Assembly (NCBI GenBank): GCA_016706685.1
Contig: JADJJE010000030.1
Span: forward strand, 1-64,000
Source of the DNA: Sandaracinaceae bacterium
GTDB lineage: Bacteria > Myxococcota_A > Polyangia > Polyangiales > Houyiibacteriaceae
Length of the DNA stretch: 64,000 nucleotides
Direction: 5' to 3'
The translations under genes and the position numbers were made by a program. The notes beneath the pieces were generated by a model. The model did no database searches. It had not been told where the DNA came from and saw only the letters and a list, made by a program, of their open reading frames with translations. Within the stretch, counting starts at the first letter, position 1; every line of letters begins with the position of its first letter. Positions 46,469-54,230 of the stretch are shown in pieces.

Positions 46469-47737
46469 ATGTCGCGTCGCAGTCAACGGTTCGATCCGCT
46501 GTCAGTCGTCGAGCGGGGCTACGACCTCGACTGCGCCCTCACTGACTGGTTGGATGGCGTGGTGTCGGCGGTTCGCAGGGGCTTCCCGGAGGGCAGCTTC
46601 GTGGGCGCCTCCACCGTGCTCTACCACGAACTCGGGGAGCGCCGAATCGAGCTGTCCGTGCGTGATCCACGCGAGCCCGCTGCGTACGAGTCGTGGGTGC
46701 GCGAGGTGGTCCGCGAGATGCCGGAGAGCGTGATGTCCACCGTCTTCGGCCCCGCCCCCTTCATCGGCGAAGCCCGCAGCGAGCGAGCCTTCGAAGACCT
46801 GGTGGAGCCGCTGCACGCGGGGGTGGACTCCATCGGCTTCTCCGTGAGCGATGGCGCCGGCCGCGGCCTGCTGGTGGGCAGCCTGGTGCCGGCGGGCGTG
46901 CGGATGACCCAGCTCGAGCGACGTCGCTGGTTCCGGGTGGTCGCGCACCTGGGGGCCGCCATGCGGCTGCGGCACCGCTTTGCCACGCACGCCCCCACAC
47001 CCGACGCCGTGTTTCGCCCCGACGGAAAGCTGCTGCATGCGTCGCCCGAGGTGGCGTCCGGTGGGCTGCGCGCCATGCTCACCGACGCGGTGGACAGGCT
47101 CGCGCGCGCCAAGCAGCTGCGAAGCACGTCACCCGAGGAAGCGCTCGCGTTGTTCCGCGCGCTCGCCGACGGTCAGTACAGCGTGGTCGACTGGGTGGAC
47201 AGCGACGGCAAGCGCTTCGTGGTGGTGCACGAGAACGACATGCCAGCGGGGAGCTTGCGCGCGCTCTCGCGGCGCGAGGCCCAGGTGGGTGAGCGCATGC
47301 TCGAGGGCCGCAGCAACGCGGAGATCGGATACTTGCTCGGGCTCTCACCGGGGACCGTCAACCGCATCGCGCGGGACGTGCTCGCCAAGCTGGGCGGGGC
47401 CAAGCGCGCGGATCTGCCGCGGCTCTTCGAACACGGCCTCAGCGTGGGCGAGATCGGTGATGGAGGGCTGCGGACGCTGGCGCTCGGGCCGCGCTCGGGA
47501 AGCTCCGCGCACTGGGAGAAGCTCTCTCGCGCAGAGCGCGAGGTGGTGCGCCTGGCCCTCGCAGGCAACAGCAACGGAAGCATCGCCGAGACGCGTCGCG
47601 TATCCGTCCGCACCGTGGCCAATCAGCTCGGGCTCGTCTACGCGCGCTACGGGGTTCGCGGACGGGTGGAGCTGGGGGGGCTGCTGGGCGTCGAGCCCCC
47701 ATGCAGGGACGGGGAGGGGGAGCGGGCCGAGGCATAG
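46469..47737 (+). CDS. Regulator with two C-terminal LuxR-type HTH domains
   Basis: About 422 residues. The N-terminal 200 residues form a GAF/PAS-size sensor region of unknown type (GYDLDCALTDWLDGVVSAVRRGFPEG). Two consecutive LuxR_C HTHs follow: LSRREAQVGERMLEGRSNAEIGYLLGLSPGTVNRI (about 265-320) and LSRAEREVVRLALAGNSNGSIAETRRVSVRTVANQL (about 352-407). The second carries the RTVANQL recognition helix also seen in the regulator at 56969. The region before the HTHs resembles the regulator at 57369, so these are paralogues. ATG 46427 would add 14 residues; 46469 fits the paralogue length better. No membrane segments. Confidence 0.75.
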   Translation: MSRRSQRFDPLSVVERGYDLDCALTDWLDGVVSAVRRGFPEGSFVGASTVLYHELGERRIELSVRDPREPAAYESWVREVVREMPESVMSTVFGPAPFIGEARSERAFEDLVEPLHAGVDSIGFSVSDGAGRGLLVGSLVPAGVRMTQLERRRWFRVVAHLGAAMRLRHRFATHAPTPDAVFRPDGKLLHASPEVASGGLRAMLTDAVDRLARAKQLRSTSPEEALALFRALADGQYSVVDWVDSDGKRFVVVHENDMPAGSLRALSRREAQVGERMLEGRSNAEIGYLLGLSPGTVNRIARDVLAKLGGAKRADLPRLFEHGLSVGEIGDGGLRTLALGPRSGSSAHWEKLSRAEREVVRLALAGNSNGSIAETRRVSVRTVANQLGLVYARYGVRGRVELGGLLGVEPPCRDGEGERAEA

Positions 47738-47806
47738 AGGTTCGCGGTCTGCGGCCGCTGAGATAATTCTTGCGTCCTTCTAGGGCTATCCTCGTCTCCA
47801 GAGATC

Positions 47807-48613
47807 ATGGAAGCCCACCCCAGTCACCAGACCGCCCTGCTCTGGAACCAGTTCGTGTCCCCCCTGCGCTCGTTCGTGGGCAAGCGGGCGCCGCGGGAGG
47901 TGGACCCCGAGGACGTGCTGCAAGACGTGTTCGTGCGCATCCAGGGGCAGCTGCCGAGCCTGCGCGAGGCGGACCGCATCGACGCGTGGATCTTCCAGAT
48001 TGCGCGCAACGTCATCGCCGACGCGTACCGACAGCGGGCGCGGCGTGAGGCGCTCGACCAGCGCGTGGCCGCCGAGGGTCTGTTGTACGTGTCGGACGAT
48101 GACGAGCGCGCGGCGGCGGTGTCTCTCGCTGGCTGTCTGGCGTCGATGATCGAGCAGCTGCCGGAGCCCTACCGGCAGGCCATCGAGCTGTCCGAGATCC
48201 GCGGCATGACCCAGGCCGAGGCGGCGGCGCTCGTGGGCATTTCGCTCTCGGGGATGAAGTCCCGCGTGCAGCGTGGGCGCGAGCACCTGAAGGGCATCAT
48301 CCACGAGTTCTGCCGCGTTTCGACCGACGTGCGCGGTGGCGTGGTGGAGTGCGTGGCGCTGCGCGGCGATTGTGGCGTGAGCGCGCGTCTTTCCGTGGGG
48401 CCGAGCGACTCCATGGACATGAACAACACAACCACTCGCGAGGCCACGAACACCAACCCCAACCAAGAGGAGACCAAGGGCTGCTGCGGCGGCCCTGCCC
48501 CCGGAGACGCGAGCGCGTGCTGCGCGCTGGACGCTGAGAAGAAGGCGGCGGGCGAGGCCGGCTGCGGCTGCAGCACGAAGGCGGCCTCCGCGCCCAAGAA
48601 GGGGTGCTGCTGA
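47807..48613 (+). CDS. ECF sigma factor (SigZ-like) with Cys-rich C-terminal tail
   Basis: 268 residues. Sigma region 2 (DPEDVLQDVFVRIQGQLPSLREADRIDAWIFQIARNVIADAYR) and region 4 (LPEPYRQAIELSEIRGMTQAEAAALVGISLSGMKSRVQRGRE). After region 4 come FCRV and VVECVALRGDCGV, as in SigZ-type factors, then a linker and a tail with eight Cys as CC, CC, CGC and a terminal CC. Myxobacterial CorE-type ECF factors use a C-terminal Cys-rich domain as the metal sensor instead of an anti-sigma; the analogy is inferred. No anti-sigma gene is adjacent. The stop overlaps the next start (TGATG). Confidence 0.88.
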   Translation: MEAHPSHQTALLWNQFVSPLRSFVGKRAPREVDPEDVLQDVFVRIQGQLPSLREADRIDAWIFQIARNVIADAYRQRARREALDQRVAAEGLLYVSDDDERAAAVSLAGCLASMIEQLPEPYRQAIELSEIRGMTQAEAAALVGISLSGMKSRVQRGREHLKGIIHEFCRVSTDVRGGVVECVALRGDCGVSARLSVGPSDSMDMNNTTTREATNTNPNQEETKGCCGGPAPGDASACCALDAEKKAAGEAGCGCSTKAASAPKKGCC

Positions 48614-49917
48614 TGCGTGCCCTAGAGTTGCCCGTCGTCGTCATCGGCGCCGGGCCGGTGGGGCTGTCCGCTGCGGTGCAGCTCCTGGACCGCGGCCTCG
48701 ACGTGCTGGTCCTCGAGGCCGCCGATGAAGTGGGCGCGAGCCAGCGCGACTGGGGGCACGTGCGCCTCTTCTCGCCGTGGCGTTACAACGTGGACAAGGC
48801 CGCCGCGCGGCACCTCGAGGCGTCGGGCTGGGTGCCTCCGCCGCCCGACGACATGCCCACCGGGCTCGAGCTGCAGCAGCGCTACCTGCTGCCGCTGGCC
48901 AACCTGCCGCTGCTGAGCGGGCGCATCCGTCGCAACCGCCGGGTGACCGCCATCACTCGGGTGGGCGTGGACAAGACGCGCAGCGCGGGCCGCGGCGACG
49001 TGCCGTTCCTGGTGCGCACCCACGAGGAGGACATCCTCGCGCGGGCGGTCATCGATGCGTCGGGCACCTGGTGGACCCCCAACCCGCTGGGGGCTGCCGG
49101 CATCTCCGCGCGGGGAGAGGCGGCGCTCGCGCATCGCATCCACTACGGCATCCCGGACGTGCTCGGCGCCCACCGCGAGCGCTACGCCGGGAAGACCACG
49201 CTGGTGGTGGGGGCCGGGCACTCGGCGGCCAACAGCTTGTTGCCGCTGGTGGAGCTAGCCAGCGCGACCCCCGGGACCAAGGTGGTGTGGGCCACGCGCA
49301 GCGCGGATCTGACGCGCGTCTTCGGCGGTGGGGAAGCCGACGGACTGCCGGCCCGCGGGCGGCTGGGCAGCGCGCTGCGCGAGCTGGTGGACAGCGGTGC
49401 CCTGCAGCTGGTCCAGCACTTCCGCATCGACTCCCTGCGCGAAGTGGCTGGCAAGCTGGAGGTGGCCGGCCTGCGCGACGGAGCGCCACACGTGGTGCGC
49501 GGCGTGGACGCCATCATCGCGGCCACGGGGCAGCGACCGGACCTGGGCATGGACCGTGAGCTGCGCTTGGGCGTAGACCCTGCGCTCGAGAGCGTGCTGG
49601 CGCTGGCCCCGCTGATCGACCCCAACGTGCACAGCTGCGGCTCGGTGCGCCCGCACGGCGCCGTGGAGCTGGCCCACCCCGAGCCGGACTTCTACATCAT
49701 CGGCAGCAAGAGCTACGGGCGCGCGCCCACGTTCCTGCTGGCCACGGGCTACGAGCAGGCGCGGTCGGTGGCCGCCATGATCGCCGGTGACCGCGAGGCG
49801 GCGCTGCGCGTGGAGCTCGACCTGCCGGAGACGGGTGTGTGCTCGAGCACGCGAAGCGCCCCCGCGCAGGACGCGGGCGGTGGCTGCTGCGCGCCCGCCA
49901 AGAGCGCCTGTTGCTGA
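48613..49917 (+). CDS. FAD-dependent oxidoreductase with Cys-rich tail
   Basis: 434 residues. N-terminal FAD Rossmann motif VVVIGAGPVGLSAAVQLLDRGLDVLVLEA, then the segment GASQRDWGHVRLFSPWRYNVD, a second dinucleotide motif TLVVGAGHSAANSLLPLV for NAD(P)H, and DAIIAATGQRPDLG before the end of the FAD domain. This flavoprotein type is, as I recall, common in arsenic-resistance loci of actinobacteria. The tail (after LDLPETGVC) has five Cys and ends GGGCCAPAKSACC, like the tail of the upstream sigma factor. One-base overlap with the sigma gene. Likely a cytosolic metal(loid) or thiol redox enzyme (inference). Confidence 0.82.
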   Translation: MRALELPVVVIGAGPVGLSAAVQLLDRGLDVLVLEAADEVGASQRDWGHVRLFSPWRYNVDKAAARHLEASGWVPPPPDDMPTGLELQQRYLLPLANLPLLSGRIRRNRRVTAITRVGVDKTRSAGRGDVPFLVRTHEEDILARAVIDASGTWWTPNPLGAAGISARGEAALAHRIHYGIPDVLGAHRERYAGKTTLVVGAGHSAANSLLPLVELASATPGTKVVWATRSADLTRVFGGGEADGLPARGRLGSALRELVDSGALQLVQHFRIDSLREVAGKLEVAGLRDGAPHVVRGVDAIIAATGQRPDLGMDRELRLGVDPALESVLALAPLIDPNVHSCGSVRPHGAVELAHPEPDFYIIGSKSYGRAPTFLLATGYEQARSVAAMIAGDREAALRVELDLPETGVCSSTRSAPAQDAGGGCCAPAKSACC

Positions 49918-51100
49918 GCGGGCGGCGCTTGTGGGCGGCGGTCGCAGGGCTGTCGCTCGACCAGCTCGTGGCCTGGGGGGTGCTGTACTACGCGTACACG
50001 GTCCTCTCGGTGCCCATCGCGGCGGACCTCGAGTCTCGCGCCTGCACGTGGCGGCGGCGTTCTCCGTGTGCCTGCTGGTGGCCGGCTGGATGGGCCGCCA
50101 CGTGGGCGCCGTGTTGGATGCGCGCGGCACCCGCGGCTCGCTGCGGTTGGGGGCGCTGCTGGCGCCGCTGGTGTTCGCCGCGCTGGCGCTGGTCGGCGAC
50201 ATGGTCTCGCTGGTGGCGGCCTTCGCGCTGCTGGGCGTGGTGCAAGCGCTGGCGCTCTACGAGCCGGCGTTCCGCACGATCGTGGACTGGTGCCCCGAGG
50301 AGCGAGCGCGCTCTCGCGCGATGCTGGGCCTCACCATCGTGGGCGGCTTCGCCAGCACGGTGTTCTTGCCGCTCACGGGCTGGCTGTTGGCCCGATACGA
50401 CTGGCGCGACACCGTGCTCGTGCTCGCCGTCGGGCTCGCGGTGGTGCTGGTGCCCACGCGTTTCTCGCTGCCGCTCTCGAGCCGGGGCGGACCGCGCGCG
50501 GCGGTGGCACGCCTGCATGCGCCACCGTCCGCGAGACGACTGGCGGCGGGGCTGGCGCTGCACTCGCTCGCGTCCACCGGCGTGTTCGTCTACCTCATGT
50601 GGCACCTGGTGGAGCAAGGCGCCTCGCTCGGTGCGGCGGCAGGCCTCGCGGGCCTGGCCGGCGGTGCACAGGGGCTGGGCCGGCTGGTCTCTGGGCCGCT
50701 GCGGCGGGTCGCCGGGGGAACGAGCTTCTTGCCCCTGCTGCTCGGGGCCCAAGCGGTTGCCTTGCTGGGCGTGGTGGCCCTCGACGGCGGGGCGATGACG
50801 GCCTGCGTGCTGCTGTTCGGGGCCGCCAGCGGCGTCATGACGCTCGAGCGGGCCACGGTGCTCATCGAGTGGTACGGCCGCGCCACGTTCGGGGCGCACC
50901 AGGGCCGCCTGGCGGCAGCCACGAGCACGGCACGTGCGGTATCGCCCTTCTTGGTGGAGGGCGGTCATCTCTTCGCGAGCTACGCGGTGGTGTTCGGCGT
51001 GCTCGCTGCCGCGCTCTTGCTGAGCGCCTGGGTGTGTCGGTCGGCGGCCCGCCTGCACCACCACGAGCCGCTGCCCGGGGAGTGGGTGTTTTCGGGCTAG
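49911..51100 (+). CDS. MFS transporter (frameshifted)
   Basis: About 396 residues, 12 membrane segments. The N-terminal helix LDQLVAWGVLYYAYTVLSV ends in SVPIAADL, after which one missing G near 50031 shifts the frame. The remainder is normal: GVSRLHVAAAFSVCLLVAGWMGRHVGAVLDARGTR with the loop 2-3 motif, then FRTIVDWCPEERARSRAMLGLTIVGGFASTVFLPLTG. Probable TTG start at 49911 overlaps the flavoprotein stop; TTG 49929 is possible. Third gene of the coupled sigma-flavoprotein-MFS set, so a plausible efflux partner. Confidence 0.82.
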
Positions 51101-51228
51101 AGGGGGCGTTGGGTCCTGCGGTAAGCTGCCCGTGCTCCGCAACTCACGCACCGCAGAGCGTTCAGTTCTTTATTGGAAACGGCCGCCGGACCCATGCACT
51201 CGGCGGCGACACTCGCGACCTCGGCTCC

Positions 51229-52887
51229 ATGACGCCCGACGCTCCCGCGCTGCCCTCCGTTCGCGACCTGAAGCGGCGCTACAAGCTGCTGCTTGCCGAG
51301 CAGCGCGCGCTGCACACCACCGACCTCGGCATCTCGCTGCCCATCAGCACGGGTGAGCCCGTGCTGGACGCGGCGCTGCTCGAGAAGCTGTTGCCCACGG
51401 CCACCATGGGCGAAGCCGAGCACCTGGCCCGCGCGTGGCACCTGGTGCGCACGTCGCAGGCCTCGCACCACGCCATCCTGCGCCGTCACGCGCGGGCGCT
51501 GCTGAACGACCACAAGCTGCTCCATGCGCTGGGCGCGCTCGAGCGCGGCGACGACGAGACGCTCGGCGCCATGCTGGGGGCGCTTCCCTGGGTGTGGCGC
51601 CTCGGGTTCGCCACGGCGGCCATCAAGCCTGCTGCCATGACGCTCACGGGGTGGCGGCGCGGTGTGCCCTTCCGGCTCATCGAGCCGCCGTTCGACCAAC
51701 TGCGCGCCGACTTCCGCGCCACCCTCGCGCGGGCGCCGGACGCCACGCTGCTCAAGTTCCGGGACACCGTGAAGCAGTCGGCCGCGCTGCTGCACTTTCG
51801 CTTCGAGGGCGAGCGCGAGCGGGCCATCCACGACCTGTGCTTCGGTGACGGCCGCGCCGCCGCGGCGTCGGGCACGCTCCCGGTGGTGAGCGCGTTCGTC
51901 ACCGCGCGAGATGCGCTGGCCCGCGACGGCTTGGGTGCGTTCGTGCGCGCGCTGGACGCCGCGCCGGGGGTCATCCCGCTCACGTCGCTGGGTGGCCTCT
52001 TCGGGCAGGCCGGCGTCCGGCTGGACCTCCCCAACGCCACCTCGCGCCCGTACATCGGCCAGCTGCGCGCGCACGCCCTCGCGTCGGCCAGCGGGGTGGA
52101 GGCGCTGCTCCGGCTGAACGAGTGGGGCCCGTGGCTGCAGCCCGAAGACTGCGCGGTCATCACCGAGCGCGTGCTCGCGGCCACCCAGAGCCCGCGCGTG
52201 AGCCTGCCGTTCTTCAAGGTGCTCAAGGGCTTCGAGGCCGCCCCGCCCCTCGTGCGTGAGGCGCTGGCCCAGCCGCTATTGGTGCCGCTCATGCAGCGCT
52301 TCGGCCAGCAGGTGCGTGCGTTGCTTCCGGCCGCGCGCGACTACACCTTCGTGCTGCCCGCCAACATGCTGCGGCTCACCAGCCTCATGCTCTACGCCAT
52401 GGTGGCCACGGCGGGGGACGCGCGCCTGCTCATCTTGCGCAACAAGGGTCTGAGCAGCACCGCCCCCGTGTCCCTCCACGACGTGGTGACGCACCTCGTG
52501 GCGGGTGACACGAAGGGTTGGCTCGAGCGCGAGCTGGGCGCGGTGGCGCACGACGAGTCGTACCGCTTCGACGTCCCTGCGCTGGCGAGGACGCTCGGTG
52601 ACGTCGACCCCACACAGCCCCTCATGCTGGACGTGCCGTTCGTGAGCGATGCGCGCCTGCTCGAGGCGCTGCTGCCGTTCGACCTGGCGCTCAACCTCAA
52701 CCCGCCGCTGGGCGCGCCCGGTGAGCTGACCGTGGGCTACGAGTTCTACACGCACGCGGTGTACGCCACGCCCAAGGGCGGCTGGGCGGTGCTGTCGCGC
52801 GGCGGGGACACGGCCGCCACCCGCTTCGCCGAGCTCATCGACCGCCTTCAGGTGATGAGCGCCATGGCCGCGGAGGCGCGCGCATGA
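51229..52887 (+). CDS. Protein of unknown function (unknown pair, gene A)
   Basis: 552 residues, no signal peptide or clear membrane helix, mostly helical by pattern, rich in Ala, Leu and Arg. The first 30 residues (SVRDLKRRYKLLLAEQRAL) look like a short coiled helix. The central part has WVWRLGFATAAIKPAAMTLTGW and the C-terminal part (LMLDVPFVSDARLLEALLPFDLALNLNPPLG, then GYEFYTHAVYATPKGGWAVLSRGG) looks like a compact alpha/beta domain. I recognise no family. ATG 51229 chosen. Its last four bases overlap the next gene (ATGA), so the two proteins are probably made together. Confidence 0.7.
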   Translation: MTPDAPALPSVRDLKRRYKLLLAEQRALHTTDLGISLPISTGEPVLDAALLEKLLPTATMGEAEHLARAWHLVRTSQASHHAILRRHARALLNDHKLLHALGALERGDDETLGAMLGALPWVWRLGFATAAIKPAAMTLTGWRRGVPFRLIEPPFDQLRADFRATLARAPDATLLKFRDTVKQSAALLHFRFEGERERAIHDLCFGDGRAAAASGTLPVVSAFVTARDALARDGLGAFVRALDAAPGVIPLTSLGGLFGQAGVRLDLPNATSRPYIGQLRAHALASASGVEALLRLNEWGPWLQPEDCAVITERVLAATQSPRVSLPFFKVLKGFEAAPPLVREALAQPLLVPLMQRFGQQVRALLPAARDYTFVLPANMLRLTSLMLYAMVATAGDARLLILRNKGLSSTAPVSLHDVVTHLVAGDTKGWLERELGAVAHDESYRFDVPALARTLGDVDPTQPLMLDVPFVSDARLLEALLPFDLALNLNPPLGAPGELTVGYEFYTHAVYATPKGGWAVLSRGGDTAATRFAELIDRLQVMSAMAAEARA

Positions 52888-54152
52888 AGCTGCTGGCCGT
52901 GGTGGAGAAGGACCTGGTGAACGGGCGCGCGTGCGCACGCGTGGACTACACCGGCACGTTCCCATTGCTGGGCGAGCCGCCGCGACCGGGGCTGGTGGAG
53001 CTCGACTGCCCGGGGCTGAAGCAGGCCAACCGCGCAGCGCTGCTGAAGTGGCTCGCCACCGAGGGCCAACGTGTCGGTCGCGGCGCAGCCACCGGGGCAT
53101 CCGTGGCGGTTGCGCTCGACGCCGTGCCAAGCCAGCTGTGGCGCGTCATCTCCTATGGCGAAGCCGTCGCGTTGCCCAACTTCGACGGGCTCACCTATCT
53201 CGCTGCTGCCGCTGCGCCGCTCGCCGAGATCAGCGCGTGCCTGGCCGAGCGCATGCCGGCGTTGCTGGAGCGCATCGACGAGGCCCTGGCCCTGTCCGAC
53301 GTGGAGCAGATCCGCGGCCTGCGGGCCACGCACGCGGACCGCAAGACGGTGCCGACCGTGGTGTGGGGCCTCACCTCCCGCGCCGACACCCACATCACCG
53401 AGCTGAGCGAGCGCGTGGACCGCGAGGCGCTGGCGCAGCTGCTCACCACGCCCTTCGACGTGACCGCTTGGGTGGCGGCCGCGGCCGCGATGCGCGCGGA
53501 CTCCGGGCGGGTGGAAGCCCTCGTGGCGTTGGTCCGCCGCATCCCCGATGGCGACGACGCGCCGCGCCACGCCGAGGAGATCATCGCGGCGGTGAGCCAG
53601 CACCGGGCGCTGGTGCGGGCCACGACGTACGGCGGGTTGTTCTGGAACGTGCTCGCGCCGCTGCTCGCTTGGCCGGCCACACGGCACGGCGGTGAGCTCG
53701 GGATCGAGGACGCGACGGAAGTGGTAGTGACGCCCAGCTGGGATCTCCGCAACGGCGTGCGGGTGGGGCGCATCAAGCCGGGGCGCAAGGCCCTTCAGAT
53801 CCCGGGCAAGCCGCCCACCTTCGTGCGTGGCACGCGTGCGCTGCTGAAGCAGGTCGTCGACGCCGGGGGCAGCTTGCGCCACCACGGCGTGACGCTCACC
53901 TACCCGACGGACGCGCGGCCGCTGACCCCGCGGCTCATCGAGGTGGAGCGCGCCGACACGCTCGCCTACGTGGACCCCGACGCGGCGCTCGCGCTGCTGG
54001 GAGACCGCGCCACGGATCCCGCGCTGGTCGCGCTCGCGGCCCGCGCCAAGGCCGACCCGGGGGCTGCCCGCGTGCTCGCCGACTACGTCATCGAGCTGAC
54101 CGCAGGCATCGACGCGGACGTCGCGCGCAAGCTGGCCCGCGGCCGGCGCTAG
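52884..54152 (+). CDS. Protein of unknown function (unknown pair, gene B)
   Basis: 422 residues, cytosolic by sequence. Distinct parts: an N-terminal beta-containing segment (MKLLAVVEKDLVNGRACARVDYTGTF), a helical middle (LAAAAAPLAEISACLAERMPALLERIDEALALSDVEQI; then repeated Ala/Val helices as in HEAT-like folds, about 170-260), and a basic C-terminal region (NGVRVGRIKPGRKALQIPGKPPTFVRGTRALL). No family recognised. Overlaps gene A by four bases. No conserved catalytic motif is visible. The next gene (sensor kinase) is 78 bp away and may be separate. Confidence 0.7.
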   Translation: MKLLAVVEKDLVNGRACARVDYTGTFPLLGEPPRPGLVELDCPGLKQANRAALLKWLATEGQRVGRGAATGASVAVALDAVPSQLWRVISYGEAVALPNFDGLTYLAAAAAPLAEISACLAERMPALLERIDEALALSDVEQIRGLRATHADRKTVPTVVWGLTSRADTHITELSERVDREALAQLLTTPFDVTAWVAAAAAMRADSGRVEALVALVRRIPDGDDAPRHAEEIIAAVSQHRALVRATTYGGLFWNVLAPLLAWPATRHGGELGIEDATEVVVTPSWDLRNGVRVGRIKPGRKALQIPGKPPTFVRGTRALLKQVVDAGGSLRHHGVTLTYPTDARPLTPRLIEVERADTLAYVDPDAALALLGDRATDPALVALAARAKADPGAARVLADYVIELTAGIDADVARKLARGRR

Positions 54153-54230
54153 CGCCTTGGGCACCGAGCGCGTCCACCCGGCCTAGGAGCGACACGCACT
54201 TCGTGGCACCCTGACCGAGAAAGAGGTGCC

